Shown piece by piece: positions 7,934 through 17,110 of a stretch of 64,000 bases of DNA. A model generated the notes under the pieces. It was not told the origin of the DNA. It searched no databases and saw only the letters and a list, made by a program, of their open reading frames with translations. The position numbers and the translations under genes were made by a program. The DNA lies in contig NZ_FYAU01000035.1 in assembly GCF_900185725.1 (NCBI RefSeq), positions 186,001 through 250,000 of the forward strand, in the 5' to 3' direction. This stretch comes from Stappia sp. TSB10P1A. GTDB taxonomy: Bacteria; Pseudomonadota; Alphaproteobacteria; Rhizobiales; Stappiaceae. Within the stretch, counting starts at the first letter, position 1; every line of letters starts with the position of its first letter.

Positions 7934-9406
7934 ATGGCTGCAGTTCAGGAGACGATCGACCGTGTCCGGTCGATCGACGTCGATCAATACAAGTACGGTT
8001 TCATCACCGACATCGAGTCCGAAAAGGCTCCCAAGGGACTCAACGAAGACATCATCCGCTTCATCTCGGCCAAGAAGAACGAGCCGGAGTGGATGCTGGA
8101 ATGGCGGCTGGAGGCCTATCGGCGCTGGCTGACCATGACCGAGCCGACCTGGGCCCGCGTCGAGTACCCGAAGATCGACTTCAACGACATCTATTACTAC
8201 GCCGCGCCGAAGTCCGCGCCGGGGCCGAAGAGCCTCGACGAGGTCGACCCGGAATTGCTGAGGACCTATGAGAAGCTGGGTATCCCCTTGCGCGAGCAGG
8301 AGATTCTGGCCGGCGTCGAGCCGAAGAGCCGGGTTGCGGTGGATGCGGTGTTCGACAGCGTGTCGGTGGTCACCACCTTCAAGGAAGAGCTGAAGAAGGC
8401 CGGCGTCATCTTCTGCTCGATTTCCGAGGCGCTGCGCGAGCACCCCGAACTGGTGCGCAAGTATATCGGCTCCGTGGTGCCGGTTACCGACAACTTCTAC
8501 GCGACGCTGAATTCGGCGGTCTTCACCGACGGCTCGTTCGTCTACGTGCCGGAGGGCGTGCGCTGCCCGATGGAGCTGTCGACCTATTTCCGCATCAACG
8601 AGAAGAACACCGGCCAGTTCGAACGCACGCTGATCATCGCCGAGAAGGGCGCCTATGTCTCCTATCTGGAGGGCTGCACGGCGCCGCAGCGCGACGAGAA
8701 CCAGTTGCACGCGGCGGTGGTCGAGCTGATCGCCCTGGACGATGCCGAGATCAAGTATTCGACCGTCCAGAACTGGTTTCCGGGCGACAAGGAAGGCAAG
8801 GGCGGCATCTACAACTTCGTCACCAAGCGTGGCGATTGCCGTGGCAAGAACTCCAAGATCTCCTGGACCCAGGTCGAGACCGGGTCGGCGATCACCTGGA
8901 AGTATCCGTCCTGCATCCTGCGCGGCGACAATTCGCGCGGCGAGTTCTACTCGATCGCGGTGTCGAACGGCTATCAGCAGATCGACAGCGGCACCAAGAT
9001 GATCCATCTCGGCAAGAACACGTCGAGCCGCATCATCTCCAAGGGCATCTCGGCCGGCAAGTCGCAGAACACCTATCGCGGCCTCGTCTCGGCGCATCGC
9101 AAGGCGTCGAACGCGCGCAACTTCACGCAGTGCGACAGCCTGCTGATCGGCCAGGATTGCGGCGCCCACACGGTGCCCTATATCGAGTCGAAGAACGCGA
9201 CGGCCGTGTTCGAACACGAGGCGACCACCTCGAAGATCTCCGACGACCAGATGTTCTACTGCCAGCAGCGGGGGCTCTCCGACGAGGAAGCGGTGGCGTT
9301 GATCGTCAACGGCTTCGTCAAGGACGTGATCCAGCAACTGCCGATGGAGTTCGCCGTCGAGGCGCAGAAGCTGATCTCCATCTCGCTCGAAGGCTCGGTC
9401 GGCTAA
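7934..9406 (+). CDS. sufB: Fe-S cluster assembly scaffold SufB
   Basis: A 490-residue SufB. Together with SufC and SufD it forms the SufBC2D scaffold on which clusters are built in the cytoplasm. Typical features are the [14 protein letters not shown]-like N terminus (here FITDIES), the [18 protein letters not shown] block, and the C-terminal beta-helix stretch [18 protein letters not shown] with the conserved cysteines and acidic residues thought to receive sulfur. The ATG at 7934 lies nine bases after GGAG and starts the conserved protein; an upstream in-frame ATG at 7907 has no ribosome-binding site. sufC follows after 54 bases. Confidence 0.97.
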   Translation: MAAVQETIDRVRSIDVDQYKYGFITDIESEKAPKGLNEDIIRFISAKKNEPEWMLEWRLEAYRRWLTMTEPTWARVEYPKIDFNDIYYYAAPKSAPGPKSLDEVDPELLRTYEKLGIPLREQEILAGVEPKSRVAVDAVFDSVSVVTTFKEELKKAGVIFCSISEALREHPELVRKYIGSVVPVTDNFYATLNSAVFTDGSFVYVPEGVRCPMELSTYFRINEKNTGQFERTLIIAEKGAYVSYLEGCTAPQRDENQLHAAVVELIALDDAEIKYSTVQNWFPGDKEGKGGIYNFVTKRGDCRGKNSKISWTQVETGSAITWKYPSCILRGDNSRGEFYSIAVSNGYQQIDSGTKMIHLGKNTSSRIISKGISAGKSQNTYRGLVSAHRKASNARNFTQCDSLLIGQDCGAHTVPYIESKNATAVFEHEATTSKISDDQMFYCQQRGLSDEEAVALIVNGFVKDVIQQLPMEFAVEAQKLISISLEGSVG

Positions 9407-9460
9407 CGCCGGCCGACCGCCTCGCATACCGAACATCCTGAAAGACCGACGGATACCAAA

Positions 9461-10216
9461 ATGCTTGAGATCAAGAACCTGCACGCCCGCATCGCCGAAG
9501 ACGGCACCGAGATCCTGCGCGGCATCGACCTTGTCGTGAAGCCGGGAGAAGTGCACGCCATCATGGGCCCGAACGGCTCCGGCAAGTCGACGCTGTCCTA
9601 TATCCTCGCCGGCAAGGACGACTACGAGGTGACCGAAGGCGACATCGTCTACAACGGCCAGAGCCTCCTGGACCTGGCGCCGGACGAGCGCGCCGCCGCC
9701 GGCGTCTTCCTCGCCTTCCAGTACCCGATCGAGATCCCGGGCGTGGCGACGATGACCTTCCTGAAGACGGCGCTCAACGCGCAGCGCAAGGCGCGCGGCG
9801 AGGACGAGCTGTCGACGCCCGAGTTCATGAAGCGGGTCAAGGAGAAGTCGGCCGAACTGCAGATCACCATGGACATGCTGAAGCGGCCGCTGAATGTCGG
9901 CTTCTCCGGCGGCGAGAAGAAGCGCGCCGAGATCCTGCAGATGGCCCTGCTGCAGCCCTCGCTCTGCGTGCTCGACGAGACCGATAGCGGCCTCGACATC
10001 GACGCGCTGAAGGTGGTGTCGGACGGCGTCAACCGCCTGCGCGGGCCTGATCGCTCCTTCGTGGTGATCACCCACTACCAGCGCCTGCTCGACCACATCG
10101 TGCCGGACGTGGTGCATGTCCTGTCGAAGGGGCGCATCGTCAAGACCGGCGGCCCGGAGCTGGCGCTGGAACTGGAGCAGAAGGGCTACGCCGACTTTGT
10201 CGACGCGGCCGCGTGA
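9461..10216 (+). CDS. sufC: Fe-S cluster assembly ATPase SufC
   Basis: A 251-residue soluble ABC ATPase that drives conformational change in the SufBCD complex. Walker A is GPNGSGKS (residues 36-43), the signature is FSGGEKKRAE, and Walker B is CVLDETDSGLD, where the aspartate-rich ending is characteristic of SufC. The switch histidine is in VVITHYQRLL. The length matches the family, and there is no membrane domain. It lies 17 bases before the sufD start codon, consistent with coordinated expression. Confidence 0.97.
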   Translation: MLEIKNLHARIAEDGTEILRGIDLVVKPGEVHAIMGPNGSGKSTLSYILAGKDDYEVTEGDIVYNGQSLLDLAPDERAAAGVFLAFQYPIEIPGVATMTFLKTALNAQRKARGEDELSTPEFMKRVKEKSAELQITMDMLKRPLNVGFSGGEKKRAEILQMALLQPSLCVLDETDSGLDIDALKVVSDGVNRLRGPDRSFVVITHYQRLLDHIVPDVVHVLSKGRIVKTGGPELALELEQKGYADFVDAAA

Positions 10217-10233
10217 GAGGTCAGGAACACGAG

Positions 10234-11559
10234 ATGACCATCGAACCACGCACCCTGGAGACCAGGGCCGAAACCGACCTGGCCGAGGCCTATTACCGCG
10301 ACCGCGACGCTCTGCCGGGCGGAGTGGCGGTCGCCGGGATCCGCAAGTCGGCCTTCGACGCCTTCCGCAGGAGCGGGCTGCCGCATCGCCGGGTCGAGGA
10401 GTGGAAGTACTCCGACTTGCGCGCGAGGCTGAAGAGCGTTCCGGCCTTCGCCGCGCGCCGCAGCGACGATGACGCCAAGGCGGCGCTCGCCGCGCTCGAC
10501 GACGTCTATGGCGCGGCCGACCGCTACCGGCTCGTCATCGTCGACGGCCATTTCCATGCCGGCCTCTCCGACGTTGCCGCGCTGGCCGAGGCCGGCGTGC
10601 GCGTGTGCCCGCTCGCCGAGGCGCTTGTCGAGGAGGGCGAGAGCCTGATGCGCCTGCCGCAGATCGCCGCCGGCGATGCGGCGACGGGCCTCAACGCCGT
10701 CTTCTGCGCCGACGGCCTCGTGCTGTCGCTGCCGGAAGGCAATTCGCTCGACAAGCCGGTCGAGATCGTCCACGCGCTGTCGGCGAGCGCCGTCTCGACC
10801 AGCGAGCGGGTGATCGTGGCGGCCGCCAAGGGTGCCAGGGCGACCGTGCTGGAGACCTTCGTCGGCGGGGCGGAAGGGAGCTTCTCCAACACGCTGACCG
10901 ACATTCGCGCCGGCGACGAGGCGGAGGTGACCGTCGCCCGCCTGCAGGCGGAGGCGGCCGGCACCACCCATGTCGGCAGTGCCGTGGTGACGCTCGGAGC
11001 CGAAACCAAGGTGAAGCTGATCGGCGCCGGCATCGGCGCGGGCTTTGCCCGGCATCAGTCCTTCATCGCCTTCACCGGCGAGGGGTCGCGCGCCGACCTG
11101 CTCGGCATCACCATGGTGCGGGCCGGCCAGCACGTCGACCAGACGCTGGTGGTGGACCATGCGGTGCCGCATTGCGACAGCCGCGAGCTGTTCAAGACCG
11201 TGGTCGGAGACGGTGCCAAGGGCATCTTCCAGGGCAAGATCATCGTCCGCCCGCATGCGCAGAAGACCGACGGCCAGATGATGACCCAGTCGCTGCTGCT
11301 GTCGGACGACGCGGAGATGTCGTTGAAGCCGGAGCTGGAGATTTTCGCCGACGACGTGCAGTGCGCGCATGGCGCAACGAGTGGCCAGATCGACGAGGAT
11401 CTGCTGTTCTACCTGCGCTCGCGCGGCATTCCGGAGGCCGAGGCCCGCACGCTGCTGGTGCTCGCCTTCCTGTCGGAAGCGGTCGAGGAGATCGGCGAGG
11501 AGATCGTCGTGGAGGCCTTCGAGGAGCGTATCCGCGCATGGCTGGCCGCCGGGGCGTAA
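10234..11559 (+). CDS. sufD: Fe-S cluster assembly protein SufD
   Basis: A 441-residue partner of SufB and SufC. The C-terminal beta-helix domain contains the SufD landmark CAHGATSGQIDED (its histidine corresponds to the residue implicated in cluster assembly on the SufB-SufD interface), followed by the helical SRGIPEAEARTLL. The N-terminal part is more variable, as usual for SufD. The ATG at 10234 is chosen because it follows an AGGA and leaves a standard N terminus; an in-frame ATG at 10213 would overlap sufC by four bases and remains possible. A 118-bp gap with three hairpins separates it from sufS. Confidence 0.95.
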   Translation: MTIEPRTLETRAETDLAEAYYRDRDALPGGVAVAGIRKSAFDAFRRSGLPHRRVEEWKYSDLRARLKSVPAFAARRSDDDAKAALAALDDVYGAADRYRLVIVDGHFHAGLSDVAALAEAGVRVCPLAEALVEEGESLMRLPQIAAGDAATGLNAVFCADGLVLSLPEGNSLDKPVEIVHALSASAVSTSERVIVAAAKGARATVLETFVGGAEGSFSNTLTDIRAGDEAEVTVARLQAEAAGTTHVGSAVVTLGAETKVKLIGAGIGAGFARHQSFIAFTGEGSRADLLGITMVRAGQHVDQTLVVDHAVPHCDSRELFKTVVGDGAKGIFQGKIIVRPHAQKTDGQMMTQSLLLSDDAEMSLKPELEIFADDVQCAHGATSGQIDEDLLFYLRSRGIPEAEARTLLVLAFLSEAVEEIGEEIVVEAFEERIRAWLAAGA

Positions 11560-11579
11560 GCCCTGGCCCGGCGTGCTTC

Positions 11580-11660
11580 CGGGGCACAGGGCCCCGACGC
11601 AAAGGCTTCCGGGGCGCAAAGCCCCGGCAGCACCGTACAGGCCGGGGCAGGCGCCCCGGC
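11580..11660 (+). repeat. Three tandem GC hairpins between sufD and sufS
   Basis: Successive perfect hairpins are CGGGGC/GCCCCG (11580-11596), CCGGGGC/GCCCCGG (11609-11627) and GCCGGGGC/GCCCCGGC (11641-11660), with stems growing from 6 to 8 bp. The first two share the flank GCTTCCGGGGC, suggesting duplication. No U-tract follows; the sufS ribosome-binding site GGGAG starts within ten bases of the last stem. Confidence 0.65.
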
Positions 11661-11677
11661 GAAGCGGGAGAACGCAG

Positions 11678-12934
11678 ATGACGTCGATGCCCGATCCCGG
11701 TGCCGTTGCAAGCGCCCCCTATGACGTGATGGCTGTGCGCCGCGACTTTCCGATCCTGTCGCGCCAGGTCTATGGCAAGCCGCTCGTCTATCTCGACAAT
11801 GGCGCCTCGGCCCAGAAGCCGCAGGCGGTGATCGACGCGGTGACGAAGGCGTATTCGCACGAATACGCCAATGTCCATCGCGGGCTGCACTACCTGTCGA
11901 ACACGGCGACCGAGAATTTCGAGGCCGCGCGCGAGACCGTGCGCCGGTTCCTCAATGCGCCGTCGGTGGACGAGGTGATCTTCACCCGCTCGACCACCGA
12001 GGCGATCAACCTGGTCGCCCAGACCTTCGGCGTGGAGCGGATCGGGGCGGGCGACGAGATCGTGCTATCGATCATGGAGCACCACTCCAACATCGTGCCT
12101 TGGCACTTCCTGCGGGAACGGCAGGGCGCGGTGCTGAAATGGGTCTATGTGCGCGAGGACGGCTCGTTCGACCTTGAGGCCTTCGAGGCGGCCTTGTCGC
12201 CGAAGACCAAGCTGGTGGCGATCACCCAGATGTCGAACGTGCTCGGCACCGTGGTGCCGATCCGTGACCTGTGCCGCATCGCCCATGCGCGCGGCATTCC
12301 GGTGCTGGTCGACGGCAGCCAGTCGGCGGTGCACATGCCGGTCGATGTGCAGGACCTCGGCTGCGACTTCTTCGTCTTCACCGGCCACAAGGTCTACGGC
12401 CCGACCGGCATCGGCGTGCTGTGGGGCAGGATGGAGCACCTGGAGCGGATGCGTCCGTTCAACGGCGGCGGCGAGATGATCCTCGACGTCACCGAGGAGA
12501 TGGTGACCTACAACAGCCCGCCGCACCGCTTCGAGGCCGGAACGCCGCCGATCGTGCAGGCGATCGGCCTTGCCGCCGCGCTCGACTACATGGACGGGCT
12601 CGGACGCGAGCGGATCGCCGCGCATGAGGCGGCGCTGCGCGACTATGCGCAGGAGCGGCTGAAGCAGATCAACTCGATCCGCATCTTCGGCGAGGCGCCG
12701 GGCAAGGGCGCCATCATCGCCTTCGAGATGAAGGGGGTGCATGCTCATGACGTGTCGATGGTCATCGACCGCGAGGGCGTCGCCGTGCGGGCAGGCACAC
12801 ACTGCGCGCAGCCACTGCTGGCGCGCTACGGCGTGACCTCAACCTGCCGGGCGAGCTTCGGCCTCTACAACACGTTCGACGAGGTCGACAGGTTGGTCGA
12901 GGCGTTGCAGAAGGCCCACGACTTTTTCGCATGA
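11678..12934 (+). CDS. sufS: Cysteine desulfurase SufS
   Basis: A 418-residue group II cysteine desulfurase. The PLP lysine is K238 in FTGHKVYGPTG, the ANVHRGLHYLS and RSTTEAINLVA blocks are diagnostic of SufS/CsdA, and the catalytic cysteine is about C390 in TSTCRASFGLYNT on the short, less mobile loop of this group. Such enzymes usually need a SufE or SufU sulfur acceptor, but neither is encoded in this operon. The start at 11678 follows GGGAGAACGCAG. It continues into sufT after only seven bases. Confidence 0.96.
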   Translation: MTSMPDPGAVASAPYDVMAVRRDFPILSRQVYGKPLVYLDNGASAQKPQAVIDAVTKAYSHEYANVHRGLHYLSNTATENFEAARETVRRFLNAPSVDEVIFTRSTTEAINLVAQTFGVERIGAGDEIVLSIMEHHSNIVPWHFLRERQGAVLKWVYVREDGSFDLEAFEAALSPKTKLVAITQMSNVLGTVVPIRDLCRIAHARGIPVLVDGSQSAVHMPVDVQDLGCDFFVFTGHKVYGPTGIGVLWGRMEHLERMRPFNGGGEMILDVTEEMVTYNSPPHRFEAGTPPIVQAIGLAAALDYMDGLGRERIAAHEAALRDYAQERLKQINSIRIFGEAPGKGAIIAFEMKGVHAHDVSMVIDREGVAVRAGTHCAQPLLARYGVTSTCRASFGLYNTFDEVDRLVEALQKAHDFFA

Positions 12935-12941
12935 GGGCGAG

Positions 12942-13328
12942 ATGATCGAAGACCAACTGATCCAGGACGAGGACGCCCAGGCCGAGATTTCGGCGACCGG
13001 CTCCGCCTTTTCCGAAGACGAGCTGAAGCGCCTGACCGACGACATCGTCGGGGCGCTGAAGACCGTCTACGACCCGGAAATTCCCTGTGATATCTATGAG
13101 CTGGGCCTGATCTACAAGGTCGACATCGAGGACGACCGCTCGGTCGCCATCGACATGACGCTGACCGCGCCGGGCTGCCCGGTCGCCGGCGAGATGCCGG
13201 GCTGGGTGGAGAACGCCGTCAGCGCGGTTCCGGGCGTCGGCGACGTCAACGTGCAGATGGTGTTCGATCCGCCGTGGACGCCCGAGCGCATGTCGGAAGA
13301 GGCCAAGGTGGCGCTCAACTGGTATTGA
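12942..13328 (+). CDS. sufT: SUF system assembly protein SufT (DUF59/MIP18 family)
   Basis: A 128-residue MIP18-family protein involved in Fe-S maturation, probably at the cluster transfer or delivery step. The first 20 residues form an acidic tail; the conserved domain (about 25-128) holds VYDPEIPCDIYELGLIY and LTAPGCPVAGEMPG, where the cysteines are the expected functional residues. It lies seven bases after sufS and 78 before sufA, so it belongs to the operon. Confidence 0.93.
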   Translation: MIEDQLIQDEDAQAEISATGSAFSEDELKRLTDDIVGALKTVYDPEIPCDIYELGLIYKVDIEDDRSVAIDMTLTAPGCPVAGEMPGWVENAVSAVPGVGDVNVQMVFDPPWTPERMSEEAKVALNWY

Positions 13329-13406
13329 GCGCCGCTCGGCCCTATATTGACGGCTAACGCGGAGGCTTCGGGCCCCGCCAAACGCTAGTAGAACCGGGGA
13401 ACGGAT

Positions 13407-13778
13407 ATGGCTTCCAGATTCCAGGTCCTGAAACTGACGGACGCCGCCGCCGAGCGCGTGCGCGAGATCATCGACAATTCGGCCAGGCCCGTTCTCGGCC
13501 TGCGCGTCGGGATCAAGAAGGGCGGCTGCGCCGGCATGGAATACGACATGAGCCTCGTCGAGGAGGCAAAGCCGGGCGACGACGTGATCGACGACAAGGG
13601 CGTCAGGATCTTCATCGAACCGTCGGCGGCGCTGTTCCTGCTCGGCACGGAGATGGATCACGAGGTGACGAAGTTCCGCTCCGGCTTCGTGTTCCGCAAT
13701 CCCAACGAGGTTTCCGCCTGCGGCTGCGGCGAATCCGTCTCGCTGAAAGAGGCCGACGCTGAGGCGTTCGGGGCCTGA
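13407..13778 (+). CDS. sufA: A-type Fe-S carrier SufA (HesB/IscA family)
   Basis: A 123-residue A-type carrier that accepts clusters from the scaffold and passes them to apo-proteins. All three cluster ligands are present: one cysteine in KGGCAGMEY (about residue 37) and the pair in ACGCGES near the C terminus. It is the last gene of the suf operon. Downstream the DNA is a 407-bp gap filled mostly by a dispersed repeat, with no obvious U-rich terminator. Confidence 0.95.
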   Translation: MASRFQVLKLTDAAAERVREIIDNSARPVLGLRVGIKKGGCAGMEYDMSLVEEAKPGDDVIDDKGVRIFIEPSAALFLLGTEMDHEVTKFRSGFVFRNPNEVSACGCGESVSLKEADAEAFGA

Positions 13779-13864
13779 AAGTAAGCCTTGCGCTTGCATT
13801 CCCGGCCGCGATGCCGAACGGCCCAAAAGCACGGCGCCGGAGGGCGGGCATGAACCTCTCCTTG

Positions 13865-14120
13865 CGTCCTCCCGGACGGCGCGTAGTGCCGAGCCGGGAA
13901 CCAGAGGTACCCTCAGCGAGCGTTTGTCGCACATACCTTCGCCTGCGTCTTCCCGGACGAGGCCGAAGGCCGACGATCCGGGACCGGAGAGCCACGGCGC
14001 CAGTGGTGTCCTTCCGGAGCGCGGCCGACAGGCCCTCGGCTCGCCGGCCCCGGCTCGCGCTTCGCTTGGCCGGGGTGACGAAAGAGAGGCTTGCGTGCAG
14101 GAGGACGCGGGGAGGGGTGG
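13865..14120. repeat. Diverged dispersed copy of the repeat found at the window start
   Basis: Positions 13945-13996 are identical over 52 bases to 1263-1314, and the flanks (TTTGTCGCACAT before, CTCGGCTCGCCGG after) also match. The palindrome CCACGAACGTTCGTGG is lost. The copy occupies most of the 407-bp gap 13779-14185, which holds no supported gene. Confidence 0.75.
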
Positions 14121-14185
14121 TCGGAGCCGCGCCTCCGTCCGCCGGGGCCTGGGCGCCACCTCTCCGTAAACCCTGACTGACCTTC

Positions 14186-15394
14186 TCAGCCCTCCCGCAG
14201 TGCCTTCAGCAGGGTCTCGATCTCCACTTCCGTGTTGTAGGCGTGCAGCGAGGCGCGCAGGACCGCGTCGAGACCGCGACGCGGCAGGTCGATGCGCGCG
14301 GAGGAGGCCGTGGAGACGGAGGTGTTGATGCCGGCAGCCGTGAGACGGGCCTTCGTCGCGGCCGGGGCCTCGCCCGCCACCGTCAGCGTGACGATGCCGC
14401 AGCGGCGCGTGCCGCGGTCATGCACGGCGACGCCGGGGAGCTTCACGAGTTCCTCTCGCAGCAGGGCGGCAAGGGCGCAGATGCGGTCCTCCAGCCGCTG
14501 CGCGCCCACTTCCAGCGCATAGCGCACGGCGACGCCGAGGCCGATCTGGCCGGCGAAATAGCGCTCCCAGTTCTCGAAGCGGCGCGCGCCGTCGACGAGG
14601 CGGTAGCTCGCCGCGTCGAGCCACTCGGCCGATTCCAGATCGATGAAGGCGGGCTCGAGCTGGTCGAGCACGGCATCCGAGACATAGAGGAAGCCGGTGC
14701 CGCGCGGCCCGCGCAGATACTTGCGCCCGGTGCCGGAGAGCATGTGGCAGCCGATGCGCGTCACGTCGAGCGCGATCTGGCCGGCGGACTGGCAGGCATC
14801 CAGCAGATAGAGCAGCCCATGGCGGCGGGCGATGGCGCCGACCTCCTCGGCCGGATTGACCAGCCCGCCGAAGGTCGGGACATGGGTGAGGGCGATCAGC
14901 CGGGTCTTCGGGGTGATCGCCGCCTCCAGCGCCTTCAGGTCGATCTGGCCGGTCTCATCGTCGTCGATCAGGTCGATCTCGATGCCGGCGCGGGCCTTCA
15001 TCTGCAACAGCGCCACATAGTTGGAGACATATTCGGCGCGGCCGGTGATCACCCGGTCGCCGGGGCGGAACGGGATCGAGTAGAAGGCCATGTCCCAGGC
15101 GCGGGTGGCATTCTCCACATAGGCGATCTCGTGCGGGGCAGCGCCCAGCAGCGCGGCAACGGCCGGATAGAAGTCGGCGACCATGGACGCCGCCCGGTCG
15201 GCGGCCTCATAGCCGCCGATCTCCGCCTCCAGATCGAGATGCGCCTTGACGGCGGCAAGGACCGGGGCGGGCGGCAGGCTGGCGCCGGCGTTGTTGAAAT
15301 GAACGAGCCGGCTGGCGGCCGGCGTGTCGATCCGCAGACGCGCGGTATCGGCGTCGGTCCAGCCATGGGATTGCACATAGGGAAGGGTGGTCAT
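14186..15394 (-). CDS. Class V aminotransferase-fold PLP-dependent enzyme
   Basis: A 402-residue enzyme of the cysteine desulfurase/isopenicillin N epimerase fold. The N terminus carries [11 protein letters not shown], an ATRAW motif lies near residue 95, the cofactor aspartate is in [10 protein letters not shown], and the PLP lysine is in [13 protein letters not shown]. It lacks the catalytic-cysteine loops of SufS and IscS, so it is unlikely to be a desulfurase despite sitting next to the suf operon. EgtE-like C-S lyases and kynureninase-like enzymes share this look; I cannot choose a substrate. It is convergent with the suf operon and divergent from the gamma-glutamylcyclotransferase gene at 15474. 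Confidence 0.8.
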   Translation of the reverse strand: MTTLPYVQSHGWTDADTARLRIDTPAASRLVHFNNAGASLPPAPVLAAVKAHLDLEAEIGGYEAADRAASMVADFYPAVAALLGAAPHEIAYVENATRAWDMAFYSIPFRPGDRVITGRAEYVSNYVALLQMKARAGIEIDLIDDDETGQIDLKALEAAITPKTRLIALTHVPTFGGLVNPAEEVGAIARRHGLLYLLDACQSAGQIALDVTRIGCHMLSGTGRKYLRGPRGTGFLYVSDAVLDQLEPAFIDLESAEWLDAASYRLVDGARRFENWERYFAGQIGLGVAVRYALEVGAQRLEDRICALAALLREELVKLPGVAVHDRGTRRCGIVTLTVAGEAPAATKARLTAAGINTSVSTASSARIDLPRRGLDAVLRASLHAYNTEVEIETLLKALREG

Positions 15395-15473
15395 CGGCCG
15401 GGCGATCCTTTAGGCAGAAGGGAGAGGCGCGCGGGGGGAGCCGCGGGGGCGGTGCGCCACGGGAACGAAACGC

Positions 15474-16073
15474 ATGACCATCACGTATTTCGGTTACGGA
15501 TCGCTCGTCAACACCCGGACGCTGGGTCCGCAGGCGCGGGCGGAGGCCGGAACGCTCGCAGGCTGGCGGCGCGAGTGGCGCGCCTGGTGGCGCCCAGTAG
15601 GGGCGGAAAACCTGCCGAAGGTGTGTACGCTGACCGTGCGCCGGGCGGAGGATACGACGATCCGCGGCGTGATGGTGAGCGAGCCGGCCGAGCGGCTTGC
15701 CGAGCTCGACGCGCGCGAGCGGCGCTATCGCCGGATCGACGGCATCGGCCCGTCCTTCCGCCGCGACGGCGACGGGGCGAGCGGCGCGGCGGGGGCCTTC
15801 CTCTACGAGGCGGACAGCGAGATCCGCCGTCCCGGCGACGACGATCATCCGATCCTGCAGAGCTATGTCGACTGCGTGCTCGCCGGCTTTCACGCCTTCT
15901 GGGGCGAGGAGGGCGTGCGTCACTTCATCGAGACGACGGACGGCTGGGACGCGCCGATGCTGGCCGACCGGGCGGCGCCGCGCTATCCGCGCGCACAGCA
16001 GATCGAGCCGGACCTGCTCGGGCTGTTCGACCGGCTGCTGGCCCAGACCGGCCTGCGCCGCATCGCCGTCTGA
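15474..16073 (+). CDS. Gamma-glutamylcyclotransferase family protein
   Basis: A 199-residue protein with the substrate-loop motif FGYGSLV at residues 6-12, the hallmark of the GGCT fold that releases 5-oxoproline from gamma-glutamyl compounds. Later conserved pieces include RRYRRIDG and FLYEADSE, the latter with a candidate catalytic glutamate. Several GGCT-fold families lack cyclotransferase activity, so the exact reaction is open. The gene runs convergently into the VIT1/CCC1 transporter gene with 18 bases between stop codons. Confidence 0.8.
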   Translation: MTITYFGYGSLVNTRTLGPQARAEAGTLAGWRREWRAWWRPVGAENLPKVCTLTVRRAEDTTIRGVMVSEPAERLAELDARERRYRRIDGIGPSFRRDGDGASGAAGAFLYEADSEIRRPGDDDHPILQSYVDCVLAGFHAFWGEEGVRHFIETTDGWDAPMLADRAAPRYPRAQQIEPDLLGLFDRLLAQTGLRRIAV

Positions 16074-16091
16074 GGCGGGTCGCAGGGCCGC

Positions 16092-16814
16092 TCAGGTCAG
16101 CAGCCGCTCCAGGAAAAAGCCGATCGCCCAGGCGAGGGCGGCAGCGCCAAGGCCGATGGCGAGCGTCTCCGCGCCCGAGCGCAGCCAGCCCTGCGTCGAC
16201 CAGATCGACTTGGCCGAACCGATGGCGAAGAAGACCGCGCCGGTCGCCACCACGGCGGCGGTGGCGGAGGCCTCCAGTCCGGCGAGGAAGGGGACGAGCG
16301 GAACCGCGCCGCACAGCACGAAGGCGGAGAAGGTGGCAAGCGCGGCGCGCAAGGGATCGCGCAGGCCCCCGGAAACGCCATGTTCCTCGGCGAGCATGGT
16401 CTCGACCCAGACGGCGCGGCGGGAGGTGATGAGCTCGGTCATCTGCTCCAGTTCGGCGCCGTCATAGCCCTTGCCGCGGAAGATCTGGCGGATTTCCTCG
16501 CGCTCGCCGTCCGGCACCTTGTCGATATGGCGCTCTTCCATCGCCTTGAGCCGGCGGTAGTCGTCGTGTTCGGCCTTGGTCCCGGAATAGTTGGCGGCGG
16601 CCATGGAGAAGCCGTCGGCGATCAGGTTGGCGACGCCGAGGATCAGCACGACGCGGGCCGAAAGGTTCGCGCCGACGCTGCCGGCGACGATTGCGAAGGT
16701 GGTGATGGCGCCGTCGATGCCGCCATAGATCCAGTCGCGCAGGTAGCTGATGCGCGGGCCGCGGGCAAGGCGCGCCGCGATGGCGGCGGCGGAGTGATCG
16801 TGTTCGAGTGGCAT
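16092..16814 (-). CDS. VIT1/CCC1-family iron/manganese transporter
   Basis: A 240-residue inner-membrane protein. The family signature YGGIDGAITTFAIVAG opens the first transmembrane segment, followed by LIADGFSMAAANY; a charged cytoplasmic segment (about 80-145, the metal-binding domain in plant VIT1) precedes three more hydrophobic helices. The family moves Fe2+ or Mn2+ out of the cytosol. There is no N-terminal ferritin-like domain, so it is not a complete MbfA. I saw no ICE-like palindrome upstream. The gap 16815-17110 to the next gene holds nothing clear apart from an isolated TATAAC at 16971. Confidence 0.88.
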   Translation of the reverse strand: MPLEHDHSAAAIAARLARGPRISYLRDWIYGGIDGAITTFAIVAGSVGANLSARVVLILGVANLIADGFSMAAANYSGTKAEHDDYRRLKAMEERHIDKVPDGEREEIRQIFRGKGYDGAELEQMTELITSRRAVWVETMLAEEHGVSGGLRDPLRAALATFSAFVLCGAVPLVPFLAGLEASATAAVVATGAVFFAIGSAKSIWSTQGWLRSGAETLAIGLGAAALAWAIGFFLERLLT

Positions 16815-17110
16815 CCGGCTGGCTCTCCTGCGGGTGGCTGGCAGGTCGTGGCTTGCTGATCCTTGCAGAGAGTTTCAGGTCGCGCGCTCGCGGGCAATGC
16901 GCAAAAGCGCGGTGCGGCGTTGTGGCAGGCGCCCGCGACGTTATCTGTGGCCTCGTCTCGCCGGCGCGTGTATAACGCCCGGCACCTGCCGTCCGCGCGA
17001 CATCCGTTTGGCATGGCGAGCGGACGGACGAGGCAAACGAAACACGCAACCGGAGCGGATGCCTGCTGGCACAAGATCTTGCCGAAGGTCTTTTACACGG
17101 AGTTGGAGCA

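Noticed and set aside
7778-10249. Minus-strand open frame of 823 codons opposite sufB and sufC
   Set aside because: Shadow of the suf genes; no recognisable domain and typical antisense composition.
14186-15394. A third cysteine desulfurase beside the suf operon
   Set aside because: It has the fold and PLP lysine but lacks either type of catalytic-cysteine loop, and it is on the opposite strand from suf.
16092-16814. MbfA (ferritin-linked, Irr-regulated iron exporter)
   Set aside because: The protein has only the VIT1/CCC1 membrane domain and no N-terminal ferritin-like domain, and no ICE-like site was seen upstream.
16971-16976. TATAAC as a -10 element for the DAHP synthase gene
   Set aside because: No acceptable -35 hexamer occurs at 16-18 bases spacing, so I did not call a promoter.
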